From positions 1 to 10,102 of the forward strand of contig CAZPNW010000135.1 of the NCBI GenBank assembly GCA_964588175.1: DNA of 10,102 bases, given 5' to 3'. The notes beneath the pieces were generated by a model that was not told the DNA's origin, ran no database searches, and saw nothing but the letters and a program-made list of their open reading frames with translations. Source of the DNA: JBAZTA01 sp964588175 (lineage in GTDB: Bacteria > Omnitrophota > Gorgyraeia > Gygaellales > Profunditerraquicolaceae). Of the stretch, positions 1-6,299 are shown one piece after another (the stretch's first letter is position 1; the number at the start of each line of letters is the position of its first letter). A program made the position numbers and the translations under genes.

Positions 1-286
1 TGCCGGTACGCTTGACGATATCTCCTTCTTTAATATTTTTATCCGGGGTATCCGTGCCGAACACCACTACCCCGACACTGTCTTCCTCAAGGTTAAAGAC
101 CATGCCCATGATATTGTCGGAGAATTCAACCAATTCCCCCATCATGACATCGTCAAGGCCGTAAATACGGGCGATGGTATCGCCTACCTGAATGACCGTC
201 CCGATAGATTCAACCCTTAAACGGGAACGGTATTTCTCCAGTTCTTTCTTAATGATCGAAGTTACTTCTTCCGGTTTGAGTGCCAT
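1..286 (-). CDS. atpA: ATP synthase F1 subunit alpha, N-terminal part (cut by window edge)
   Basis: The visible 95 residues are the N-terminal beta-barrel region of the F1 alpha subunit, which with beta forms the catalytic hexamer on the cytoplasmic face of the membrane. It opens MALKPEEVTSIIKKELEKY, the usual membrane-proximal helix that contacts the delta subunit, followed by GTVIQVGDTIARIYGLDDVM and the stretch VGVVVFGTD, both typical of alpha. The Walker A region lies beyond the window. The ATG at 286 is one base past the atpH stop, and an AAGG sequence about seven bases upstream, inside the end of atpH, can serve as ribosome binding site. It is translated as part of the atp operon. The identity is very secure; only the 3' end is missing. 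Confidence 0.97.
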   Translation of the reverse strand, partial: MALKPEEVTSIIKKELEKYRSRLRVESIGTVIQVGDTIARIYGLDDVMMGELVEFSDNIMGMVFNLEEDSVGVVVFGTDTPDKNIKEGDIVKRTG

Positions 287-287
287 A

Positions 288-842
288 TTATACCTTTACC
301 GCCATAAGCTTCTCGCGAAGTTCATCAAGGCGCCTGCGTACTGAACCGTCAATAACGGTATTTCCAATAATTATCTGCACACCGCCGAGCAGACTTGAAT
401 CAAGATCGATATAAAACTTGAACTTTTGCGAATATTTCATTTCCAATTTCTTCTCAATACTCTTGATAAGGTCCAAATCCAGAAGATAACTCGTTCTCAA
501 GAGCACCTCGGATCCTCCGTAATGCGAATATTTCACCCTGACATATTCGATAATATCAGTGATCTTATCAATACGTCCCTTCTCTAAAAGAAGTTTCAAG
601 AATTGCTTTGTTTCAGGCAGGAATGCATCACCCAATACAGCATCGATAAAACCGTATTTTTCGCTGAGGGTGATTTCCAGGCTGTGCAGGAATCCAAGAA
701 AATCAGGATTATCATTCATCAGGGCCTTGAGGCTCTTTAAATCCTCGATAGCCTGCGGGCGATGAGCACCGTCCCTGGCGAAACCCAGGAACGCTTCCGC
801 GTACCTGTTGACGACTATCCTGTCTTTAAAATTAGGCTTCAT
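288..842 (-). CDS. atpH: ATP synthase F1 subunit delta
   Basis: This 184-residue protein is the delta subunit (OSCP homologue), which joins the top of the F1 head to the peripheral stalk made by subunit b. The length is normal for the family. The N-terminal helical domain opens with VNRYAEAFLGFA (about residues 11-22), the usual RYAxAL-type start. The C-terminal family signature is clear near residues 152-180: LLGGVQIIIGNTVIDGSVRRR followed by LDELREKL. The start ATG abuts the atpF stop (TAGATG), so the two are probably translationally coupled. Together with its place between atpF and atpA, in the usual F-type order, this makes the call secure. Confidence 0.97.
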   Translation of the reverse strand: MKPNFKDRIVVNRYAEAFLGFARDGAHRPQAIEDLKSLKALMNDNPDFLGFLHSLEITLSEKYGFIDAVLGDAFLPETKQFLKLLLEKGRIDKITDIIEYVRVKYSHYGGSEVLLRTSYLLDLDLIKSIEKKLEMKYSQKFKFYIDLDSSLLGGVQIIIGNTVIDGSVRRRLDELREKLMAVKV

Positions 843-1337
843 CTAAAGATCATCCATCCGCTTGAGAAAATCCTCCACTAATTTCCTGTCTTCTTCTTCC
901 GTCAGTTTTTCCTGAATGATATTTTCCGCGGCATTCATCGCCAGATCGACGATTTCTCTTTTTAATTCCTGTTTTGCCTTTGAAAGCTCATATTTAACGC
1001 TTGCCTGGGCATTGGTGATAATTTCCTGCGCTTGCTCGTAAGCTTTTTTTCTAGAATCCTCCACGATCTTTCTGCCGTCAATGACCGCTTCCTGGATCCG
1101 CAGCTTGGCGGCAGCGGTAATCCCGCCCAGCTTTGCTTCATATTCAGCCCTGATGCGCGCGACCTCAGCCTTAGTATACTCGATTTTCTTGAATTCCGCG
1201 GCAATACGCTCCTTACGTTGGTCTAATACGCTTAAGATCTTCTTCCAAGCAAACACACGCAAGACAAAAAGCAGAAGAAGAAAACTTAAAACCTGCGCGA
1301 CAATTTCACTGCCGCTTAATAACTTTAAAAGTTCCAT
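843..1337 (-). CDS. atpF: ATP synthase Fo subunit b
   Basis: This 164-residue subunit forms the peripheral stalk linking Fo to F1. It has one N-terminal membrane segment (about residues 11-29, IVAQVLSFLLLLFVLRVF) followed by the typical WKKILSVLDQRKERI junction and a long, charged helix rich in Ala, Glu, Lys and Arg that would form the right-handed coiled coil. The C-terminal part (EIVDLAMNAAENIIQEKL) resembles the delta-binding region of b subunits. It starts 15 nt after atpE; no clear Shine-Dalgarno sequence precedes its ATG, so translation may depend on coupling to atpE. A single b gene is present, with no second b' copy, which suggests a b homodimer. Confidence 0.96.
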   Translation of the reverse strand: MELLKLLSGSEIVAQVLSFLLLLFVLRVFAWKKILSVLDQRKERIAAEFKKIEYTKAEVARIRAEYEAKLGGITAAAKLRIQEAVIDGRKIVEDSRKKAYEQAQEIITNAQASVKYELSKAKQELKREIVDLAMNAAENIIQEKLTEEEDRKLVEDFLKRMDDL

Positions 1338-1352
1338 AGTTTACAAGAATGT

Positions 1353-1583
1353 TTAGAATTTCCCCGATAATACAAATGAGAAAACCAGGGCATAAATAGT
1401 GATTGCCTCGATAAACGCGCAGCCGATGGTCATATTGATCAATATTTTCGTTGAAGCCTCCGGTTGGCGGGCAATCGCATCCATCGCGGAAGAAACAGCT
1501 TTTCCTAATCCTATCGCAGACCCAAACGCAGCTACCCCTAATCCTAAGGGAAGGCTCAATGCAAGTGCGAATTTCAGATCCAT
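1353..1583 (-). CDS. atpE: ATP synthase Fo subunit c (predicted proton type)
   Basis: This 76-residue hairpin of two membrane helices forms the rotor ring. The polar loop ARQPEA (residues 38-43) is the canonical RQP loop that contacts F1. The ion-carrying carboxylate is Glu59 in the second helix (AFIEAITIY). The positions that coordinate sodium in Ilyobacter-type rings are not conserved: the Gln position is Leu26 (GLG) and the Ser after the Glu is Ala60. Proton coupling is therefore the better prediction. A strong AGGAGG sits four bases before the ATG, the best ribosome binding site in the operon, which fits the need for many c copies per complex. It lies 17 nt after atpB. Confidence 0.97.
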   Translation of the reverse strand: MDLKFALALSLPLGLGVAAFGSAIGLGKAVSSAMDAIARQPEASTKILINMTIGCAFIEAITIYALVFSFVLSGKF

Positions 1584-1600
1584 ACTTCCTCCTTTTTTTC

Positions 1601-2347
1601 TTACTCTTCATGGGTTAAAACAACAGCAAAATAGATCGTGCTTAAAAGACAAAAAACCACTGCCTGAACAACCGCCGCTAAAAGCGATGAGATCATATTA
1701 AAGAACAACAAGGGAAAACCTCTCATACCGAAATTCGCCAGGACAGATAATAACACATCATCACCCCAGATATTACTGCGCAGACGAAGCGATAAACTGA
1801 TCGGCTTGATCAATTCTCCCACCAGATGCAAAAAGAACATCAACAAAGGAATGAGGATCGAGAACGCGATCGCGCCGCGCGGTTTTCCTGCCAGGTGATC
1901 GAGATATCCCCGTAAACCCAGCTCCTTCAATGCGGAGTACTGAACGTAAAAGAAAACACACAGCGCCAGCGCCAGGGTCGTTGACCAGCTTGACGTCGAA
2001 GGCTTCAGGAACGGCACCAAACCGGAAAGATTCATAAAAAGTATATAGATAAAGAGCGTCCCGATAAAGGGAGTATACCGTCTTCCTTTCGGCCCCAGGA
2101 TACCACAGACAAAATCATCCAACCCGCCCGCCAAGATCTCAACCGCGTTCTGCAGCCTCCCCGGGATCAAAGAACTTTTTCTCGTGGCATAAAAAGCAAT
2201 TACCGAGATCACTGCCATAATAAAGAGCGAATAAACAACGTGTTCCCAGATATACAGATTTTCAAAAAATGGATTACCCTTGAATCTTTCCGCAAGCAAC
2301 GCCAGCACATCAGGTAATTCATGCTGTACAACAGCGCCTTCTACCAT
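1601..2347 (-). CDS. atpB: ATP synthase Fo subunit a
   Basis: This 248-residue polytopic membrane protein is the stator subunit holding the ion half-channels against the c-ring. Hydrophobic segments fall near residues 36-55, 94-114, 123-140, 160-180 and 213-245. The essential arginine is Arg188 in PISLSLRLRSNIWGDD, with Asn192 at the conserved Asn position and Asp197 at the place of E. coli Glu219; Gln228 matches the conserved Gln of the last helix. Odd points are Arg190 and Ser191, where most family members have Phe-Gly (LRLFGN). The ATG is preceded by AGGGA at a normal distance. The C terminus (TIYFAVVLTHEE) is typical. It is the first core structural gene of the operon, after the atpZ-like gene and a 294-nt gap. 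Confidence 0.96.
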   Translation of the reverse strand: MVEGAVVQHELPDVLALLAERFKGNPFFENLYIWEHVVYSLFIMAVISVIAFYATRKSSLIPGRLQNAVEILAGGLDDFVCGILGPKGRRYTPFIGTLFIYILFMNLSGLVPFLKPSTSSWSTTLALALCVFFYVQYSALKELGLRGYLDHLAGKPRGAIAFSILIPLLMFFLHLVGELIKPISLSLRLRSNIWGDDVLLSVLANFGMRGFPLLFFNMISSLLAAVVQAVVFCLLSTIYFAVVLTHEE

Positions 2348-2641
2348 ATTAGTTTCCCTGCATTTCTTATTACTTTTATAAATTAGGTGCGGGTAAAAAT
2401 ATTAGGCCACGGCAAAGTTTAAAGGATAAAGACTAAATAACAAAGGAAATTCAAAGATTAAAGTATCAATTTTAAAATTTATTATTTAAACTTTAACCTT
2501 CCCTTGTTATTTGATTTTTAAACTTTATCATTAATTTACTATTTCTGGTTCCCCGATTCCCCAATCTACTGCTTCCCTAGTCCCGGCTTACCTGTTCTCC
2601 GGGTTTCCCTTAACTATGACCTGTAGACTCCTTTGCGACTC
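2348..2641. repeat. Gene-free heptad-periodic tract between atpZ and atpB
   Basis: No gene is seen in this 294-nt gap. On the minus strand, 2640-2540 reads as a degenerate run of seven-base words, first of RGTCRCA type (AGTCGCA, GGTCATA), then of GGGAATC type (GGTAAGC, CGGGACT, AGGGAAG, TCGGGGA). From about 2530 the text becomes AT-rich with words such as AGGTTAA, AGTTTAA, TCTTTGA, TTATCCT and TTAAACT at multiples of seven. The words resemble those flanking the palindrome between pstB and phoU. Only the last 40 or so bases before atpB look like an ordinary leader with a ribosome binding site. Heptanucleotide short tandem repeats (STRR) are known from filamentous cyanobacteria; any link is only by analogy. 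Confidence 0.6.
2414..2527. repeat. Long imperfect AT-rich inverted repeat
   Basis: The arms meet at the perfect palindrome AATTTTAAAATT (2468-2479). Matching outer blocks include AAAGTTTAAA (2414-2423) with TTTTAAACTTTA near 2516-2527, and AAATAACAAAGGAA (about 2435-2448) with TTCCCTTGTTATTT near 2499-2512. With small gaps the two arms pair over about 55 nt each. In RNA this would be one long, AU-rich hairpin between atpZ and atpB. It has no U tract directly after it, so it is not a classical terminator; it could stabilise or process mRNA, or simply be a by-product of the repeat text. Confidence 0.65.
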
Positions 2642-2878
2642 TCACGGCTTCTTATCTACCTGCAATACAAACTTAATAAGCCGTATGATCTCTATCAGGC
2701 TCACTAAAAACCCCGCGCCGATACAAATAAAATACACCCCGGAACCAGCATGAAACTTCTTTACAAAATATTCACCCGCCAGATACCCCGCCACCGGACC
2801 GGAGGCTAACAACAACGGTATAAAAGAAACGACCCCCGCGATCTTAATTGATTTATAGAACCCTTCTTTTTCAGCCAT
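2642..2878 (-). CDS. atpZ: AtpZ/AtpI-like small membrane protein
   Basis: This 78-residue protein has two membrane helices (about residues 11-37 and 47-69) and a basic C-terminal tail. The first helix ends in SGPVAGYLAGEYFVKKF and the second has small Gly-rich spacing (IGAGFLVSLIEIIRLIKFV), the pattern of the ATPase_gene1/AtpZ family encoded at the head of atp operons. Members are thought to aid assembly of the c-ring or divalent-cation transport; the exact role here is inferred from position. An in-frame TGA seven codons upstream rules out a longer form. The ATG has no Shine-Dalgarno sequence; the bases before it are pyrimidine-rich (CCTTTTTCCTTT) and form the end of a hairpin. No separate larger AtpI gene is present before atpB. 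Confidence 0.8.
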   Translation of the reverse strand: MAEKEGFYKSIKIAGVVSFIPLLLASGPVAGYLAGEYFVKKFHAGSGVYFICIGAGFLVSLIEIIRLIKFVLQVDKKP

Positions 2879-2886
2879 AAAGGAAA

Positions 2887-2926
2887 AAGGCGCCCTTCAT
2901 CCAATCATTGGAGGAAAAAACGCCTT
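2887..2926 (-). promoter_or_regulatory. Hairpin directly upstream of the atpZ start
   Basis: On the minus strand the outer arms AAGGCG (2926-2921) and CGCCTT (2892-2887) enclose an inner stem TCCAA/TTGGA, and the structure is followed by TTTCCTTT and then the ATG. It resembles a weak terminator or a translation-control hairpin. It takes up the place where a ribosome binding site would normally be, so it may limit atpZ translation or provide a second attenuation point. Confidence 0.5.
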
Positions 2927-2940
2927 AGTTTTTGTTTCAA

Positions 2941-2967
2941 CACCCAAACATATCTGATTGTTTGGTG
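2941..2967 (-). promoter_or_regulatory. Leader hairpin in the atp operon
   Basis: The arms CACCAAACA (2967-2959) and TGTTTGGGTG (2950-2941) pair over nine bases with one bulged G and an eight-base loop ATCAGATA. It lies between the terminator-like hairpin and the hairpin next to atpZ. Its function is unknown; it may be part of the leader fold. Confidence 0.5.
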
Positions 2968-2978
2968 GCCTCGTGGGC

Positions 2979-3010
2979 AAAAAAAAATCTTTTTGCGAAG
3001 CTGCAAAAAG
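2979..3010 (-). terminator. Intrinsic terminator in the atp leader, possible attenuator
   Basis: The minus strand shows the stem CTTTTTGC (3010-3003) and GCAAAAAG (2996-2989) around a six-base loop AGCTTC, then A and nine U residues (2987-2979). This is a standard rho-independent terminator layout, although the stem is U/A-rich. It ends transcripts coming from the GAF-ANTAR gene. It also lies about 30 nt downstream of the predicted start site of the promoter at 3049-3076, so it could act as an attenuator of the atp operon. Confidence 0.75.
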
Positions 3011-3023
3011 ACTTCTATGTCTT
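3008..3023 (-). promoter_or_regulatory. Candidate ANTAR-type hexaloop hairpin overlapping the terminator
   Basis: On the minus strand AAGAC, loop ATAGAA, GTCTT forms a five-base-pair stem with a hexaloop having A at position 1 and G at position 4. That is the loop pattern reported for ANTAR-bound RNA hairpins. Its 3' arm (3012-3008) shares three bases with the terminator's 5' arm, so the full versions of the two stems exclude each other. The next hairpin, the terminator itself, also has a six-base loop beginning with A, but with U rather than G at position 4. The match is suggestive and not complete. Confidence 0.45.
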
Positions 3024-3048
3024 ACATCACTTCTTTGTATTAATGATT

Positions 3049-3076
3049 ATTTTATCAAACAAGCTGCTTTTGTCAA
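3049..3076 (-). promoter_or_regulatory. Sigma70-type promoter for the atp operon leader
   Basis: A perfect -35 TTGACA (3076-3071) is followed after 16 bases by TAAAAT (3054-3049), one mismatch from TATAAT. Transcription would begin near 3042 and give a leader of about 160 nt before atpZ. It starts 11 bases after the stop of the GAF-ANTAR gene and points towards the atp genes. Confidence 0.7.
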
Positions 3077-3087
3077 GCCCTTATTGC

Positions 3088-3828
3088 TTAATCTCTTTTG
3101 CCTCTGATATCTTTTGCCAAAATGACCGCTTCAGCGATCTCACGCATACTCTTACGCATATCCATACTTTGTTTCTGGATCAGGCGGAATGCTTCCGCAG
3201 ACGAGATATTGGCCTCCTGAGATAAGATATCTTTCGCGCGTTCAACGAGTTTCCTGGTAGTCAAAGCTTCTTCGGCAGTGCGGGCGCGGACATCCAGTTC
3301 CGCGTTCTCGATCGCCACCGCTGCCTGATTAGCCAATGCGGTTAAAATATCTATTTCATGTTTGGTAAAGGCGTGCTTTTTGGAAGTGTAACAGTTCAAG
3401 GCTCCGATAACCCTTCCCTTAACTGCTAAGGGCACACACGCCAAAGAACAAAGGCCTTCTTTAACCGCGATATCGCGGTTAAGGTACCGGGAATCTTCTT
3501 TAACATCCAAAACAAAGACTGCCTTATTTTCCTGCGCGGCGATGCCGGCAATACCTTCCCCTAATTTAACATTCGGCTTCTTATTATACGCCTCTGATAT
3601 AGACTGCGTCGCCCGGACCACTAATTCTTTCTTATCCGGGTCAAGCAGCATAAGCGAGGAGATCTTAGAATTCATGATCTCGGCGGTTACCTGCACGATC
3701 AAACGCAGCAGCTCATCCATATATAAACCGGAGGTGATCAGATTTGCCACCTTTGAAAGCGCCTCGATCTGTTTGACATATACCTGGTAATTCTCTTTCT
3801 TTTTTACAACCTTAACTGCTTTAACCAT
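3088..3828 (-). CDS. GAF-ANTAR sensor/RNA-binding antiterminator
   Basis: This 246-residue protein joins a GAF sensor domain (about residues 23-176, with the typical GEGIAGIAAQENKAVFVLDV, CVPLAVKGRVIGALNCYT and LTALANQAAVAIENA) to a C-terminal ANTAR domain (about 188-238, RKLVERAKDILSQEANISSA then AFRLIQKQSMDMRKSMREIA). ANTAR domains are three-helix modules that bind paired hexaloop hairpins in nascent RNA and block terminators. The GAF ligand is unknown; Cys127, Cys131 and Cys146 could matter for sensing. An upstream in-frame start at 3954 was rejected because those extra 42 residues run inside the aminotransferase gene and match neither domain. The chosen ATG overlaps the aminotransferase stop by eight bases and has AAGGGAA as ribosome binding site. 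It lies directly before the atp leader. Confidence 0.9.
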   Translation of the reverse strand: MVKAVKVVKKKENYQVYVKQIEALSKVANLITSGLYMDELLRLIVQVTAEIMNSKISSLMLLDPDKKELVVRATQSISEAYNKKPNVKLGEGIAGIAAQENKAVFVLDVKEDSRYLNRDIAVKEGLCSLACVPLAVKGRVIGALNCYTSKKHAFTKHEIDILTALANQAAVAIENAELDVRARTAEEALTTRKLVERAKDILSQEANISSAEAFRLIQKQSMDMRKSMREIAEAVILAKDIRGKRD

Positions 3829-4987
3829 GTTTGATTTCCCTTCGCAAGAATAACGCGATCCTGTTGACCGCTTCTTTAAGATTCTCCAGGCTTGAAGCAT
3901 AGGACATCCTGACATATCCTTCGCCCGATCTTCCAAAAGCGTTACCCGGGACAACAGCGACTTTCTGATCTTTTAACAATGCTTGCGCGAAATCAATTGA
4001 ACTCATGCCTGTTTTCTTAATGGAGGCAAAGGCGTAAAAAGCCCCCTGAGGCATCATGCACGGCAGGCCTAATTGATTAAGCGCATCCACAATAAATTCT
4101 CTTCTCCTGCGGTACTCCCGCTTCATCTCCTCTACCGATTTCCTGCCGCTTTGCAAAGCTTCATACGCTGCCATCTGGGAAGTGATCGAGACGCACATGA
4201 TCGTATATTGATGGATCTTGGTCATCGCGGCAAGGATCTCTTTCGGGCCGCAGGCAAAACCGACCCTCCATCCGGTCATCGCGTAGCTTTTAGAGAATCC
4301 GTCAAGATAAACCGTATTATCTTTCGCGCGAGGGAGGCTCGCAAAAGACGTATGCTCGAAATCATAGGTCAAATCACCGTATATTTCATCCGAAATGCAC
4401 AAAACATTATGCTTCAAAAGGATCCTATTGATCTCCAAGAGCTCTTTGCGTGTATAAGAAACACCGGTCGGGTTTGCGGGATAATTAAAGATGATCGCTT
4501 TAGTCTTACGGTCGATATGCTTCTCTAAATCAGCCGGCGTTAATTTAAACCTTTGTTTTTCAGTATCGATATAAACCGGGATGCCTCCTGCCAACTCGGT
4601 CATCGGCCCGTAAGAAACATAACTGGGGATCGGGACCAAAACCTTATCCCCGGGGTTAGTGATCGCGCGCAAGATCAGATCCATTCCTTCGCTGACTCCC
4701 ACCGTGATCAAGATCTCTTCATCAGGGCAATAATCCAGATGAAACTTATTTTTTAAATACCGGCTGATACCCAAACGCAGCTTATATAACCCTTTGTTAG
4801 AGGTATACGATGTAAACCCCTGTTCAAGAGAATAAATACCCGCCTCCCGTATCGGCCAGGGAGTGACAAAATCAGGCTCACCCACTCCCAGGGAGATCAC
4901 GTCTTTCATCCCCAGAACCAGGTCAAAAAAAGCCCGTATTCCCGAAGGCTGCATTTTTTTGACTATATGAGCGATCCTATCGTTCAT
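3821..4987 (-). CDS. Class I/II PLP-dependent aminotransferase (AspC/PatA type)
   Basis: This 388-residue cytoplasmic enzyme of fold type I transfers amino groups between an amino acid and a 2-oxo acid with pyridoxal phosphate. Visible markers are LGVGEPDF (33-40), YTSNKGL (61-67), the cofactor-binding ANPTG (Asn172), SDEIYGDL (Asp200 for the pyridine nitrogen, Tyr203), the Schiff-base lysine Lys233 in DGFSKSYAMTGWRVG, the phosphate-binding Arg241, and Arg360 in YVRMSYASS for the substrate carboxylate. Length and motifs fit the aspartate/aromatic/alanine aminotransferase subgroup near PatA; the true substrate cannot be told from sequence. It follows the Lrp/AsnC gene by 25 nt and overlaps the GAF-ANTAR gene, so the regulator next door may control it. 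Confidence 0.93.
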   Translation of the reverse strand: MNDRIAHIVKKMQPSGIRAFFDLVLGMKDVISLGVGEPDFVTPWPIREAGIYSLEQGFTSYTSNKGLYKLRLGISRYLKNKFHLDYCPDEEILITVGVSEGMDLILRAITNPGDKVLVPIPSYVSYGPMTELAGGIPVYIDTEKQRFKLTPADLEKHIDRKTKAIIFNYPANPTGVSYTRKELLEINRILLKHNVLCISDEIYGDLTYDFEHTSFASLPRAKDNTVYLDGFSKSYAMTGWRVGFACGPKEILAAMTKIHQYTIMCVSITSQMAAYEALQSGRKSVEEMKREYRRRREFIVDALNQLGLPCMMPQGAFYAFASIKKTGMSSIDFAQALLKDQKVAVVPGNAFGRSGEGYVRMSYASSLENLKEAVNRIALFLRREIKHG

Positions 4988-5012
4988 GACTCTTCTCTCT
5001 TGCCCGTTATGA

Positions 5013-5498
5013 TCAATACGATATTGCTATCCGCGCATGATCTTCTTTATGTTTTAAAATAACCCCGTCTTCTTTATATTTCTTCATTAAAAAGTGGGTC
5101 GATGTGCCTTTCACATTTACCATCGGCGCCAGTTTCTCCGCCACGAAATTAGAAACGGTATGCATATCTTTTCCTTCAACGATCAACAGCAGGTCATAGG
5201 TACCTGATACCAGATAACAGCTGGAGACTTCAGGGAAGGAATAAATCCGTTCGGCGACCTTATCAAAACCCACGTCTTTCTGAGGGGTAATATCAACCTC
5301 GATCAAGGCGCGCACACTCGTATCAGGATCCCTGACCAACTCCTTATTAATGATGGTCTTATACCGCAGGATAATACCTTCTTTTTCAAACTTTAAGACC
5401 GCTTTCTTGACTTCAGCCGGTTTCTTCTTAAGCATGGTAGCGATCTCATTGACGCTTAAACGCGCGTCTTTTTCTAATATCTCCAATATCTCATCCAT
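5013..5498 (-). CDS. Lrp/AsnC-family transcriptional regulator
   Basis: This 161-residue DNA-binding protein has an N-terminal winged helix-turn-helix (about residues 1-50: LEILEKDARLSVNEIATMLK, then EVKKAVLKFEKEGIILRY) and a C-terminal RAM/AsnC ligand domain (about 62-140). The RAM mark SGTYDLLLIVEGKD (98-111) contains the Gly and Asp of the effector-binding loop. Such proteins form dimers and octamers and respond to amino acids. It sits directly before an aminotransferase, a frequent pairing, which makes that gene a probable target. A strong GGAGG precedes its ATG, in the 16-nt gap after nadE. The effector is unknown. Confidence 0.93.
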   Translation of the reverse strand: MDEILEILEKDARLSVNEIATMLKKKPAEVKKAVLKFEKEGIILRYKTIINKELVRDPDTSVRALIEVDITPQKDVGFDKVAERIYSFPEVSSCYLVSGTYDLLLIVEGKDMHTVSNFVAEKLAPMVNVKGTSTHFLMKKYKEDGVILKHKEDHARIAISY

Positions 5499-5514
5499 GA
5501 TATGTTCCTCCGTT

Positions 5515-6231
5515 TCATCGATAACAGATCTTCGGCCCCTGCCTCTTATGTTCAGAGCCGGCGATCATCTTTTTTATCCTATCGACTTTCTTTTTTGCGA
5601 CAAGCGGGATCTGTTTTTTCTCCAAACGCTCTAATATCTCATCCAATTCAGGATAGCTCAGGCCCATCTCTCCTTCATCAGTCTGTCCGGGCCAAAGGCC
5701 GGCAGTCGGAGGCTTAATGATCACCCGCTCAGGGATATCTAATGCGCGCGCAAGCTTGCGGACATCTTTCTTCAACAGGTCGCCGATGGGAAGTATATCG
5801 GTGGCTCCGTCGCCATGCTTGGTAAAATACCCGATCATAAGCTCGCTTTTATTGCCCGTGCCGCAAACCAGGAAATTTAAGGTGTTGGCATAATAATAAA
5901 AAACAACCATCCGCAGCCGGGATTTCAAATTCGCTAAAGCCAGCTTATTCCCCTTGGGCAATACCTCGAGAAACATATCATATAAACCGGATAAATCGAT
6001 GACTTTCGTCTTTATACCCAGATGCCGGGCGACCAGGAGCGCGTCCGCCATATCTTCTTTCTGGCTATGACAGGGTAAGATCAAAGCTAAAAGCCGCTTT
6101 GTCCCAACCGCTTGTTTAGCTAAAGCGGCAATTACACTGGAATCGATCCCTCCGCTTAACCCCATCACAATGCCTTTTACCTGAGCGAGGCGCACTTGTT
6201 TCTTGATCCAGGCAACGATTCTCTCTTTCAT
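5515..6231 (-). CDS. nadE: NH3-dependent NAD+ synthetase
   Basis: This 238-residue enzyme makes NAD+ from deamido-NAD+, ATP and ammonia, the last step of NAD synthesis. The ATP-pyrophosphatase P-loop is SGGIDSS (26-32, in VMGLSGGIDSSVIAALA). Other family marks are CGTGNKSELMIGYFTKHGDGA (123-143), LPIGDLLKKDVRKLA (147-161) and PPTAGLWPGQTDEGEMG (174-190). No glutaminase (nitrilase) domain is attached, so free ammonia or a separate donor is needed. I chose the ATG at 6231, which gives the usual N terminus MKERIVAWIKKQ; a TTG at 6261 would add ten atypical residues. Neither start has a clear ribosome binding site. It is the first gene of a unit with the Lrp/AsnC, aminotransferase and GAF-ANTAR genes. 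Confidence 0.95.
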   Translation of the reverse strand: MKERIVAWIKKQVRLAQVKGIVMGLSGGIDSSVIAALAKQAVGTKRLLALILPCHSQKEDMADALLVARHLGIKTKVIDLSGLYDMFLEVLPKGNKLALANLKSRLRMVVFYYYANTLNFLVCGTGNKSELMIGYFTKHGDGATDILPIGDLLKKDVRKLARALDIPERVIIKPPTAGLWPGQTDEGEMGLSYPELDEILERLEKKQIPLVAKKKVDRIKKMIAGSEHKRQGPKICYR

Positions 6232-6299
6232 ACGGTAATTTTGGCAGAAAAGTCTTCTCAAAAGGAAAGCGGAGCTCTCTGAAATTTACTTAAATATTA

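Noticed and set aside
3829..3954. Upstream extension of the GAF-ANTAR gene to a start at 3954
   Set aside because: The extra 42 residues overlap the aminotransferase coding sequence, do not look like GAF or ANTAR sequence, and the ATG at 3828 has a good ribosome binding site.
4073..4528. Plus-strand open frame of 151 codons
   Set aside because: It is entirely antisense to the aminotransferase gene and has no domain signal or ribosome binding site context.
6232..6261. Longer NadE from a TTG at 6261
   Set aside because: The ten added residues (MRRLFCQNYR) are not typical of the family, and no ribosome binding site supports the TTG.
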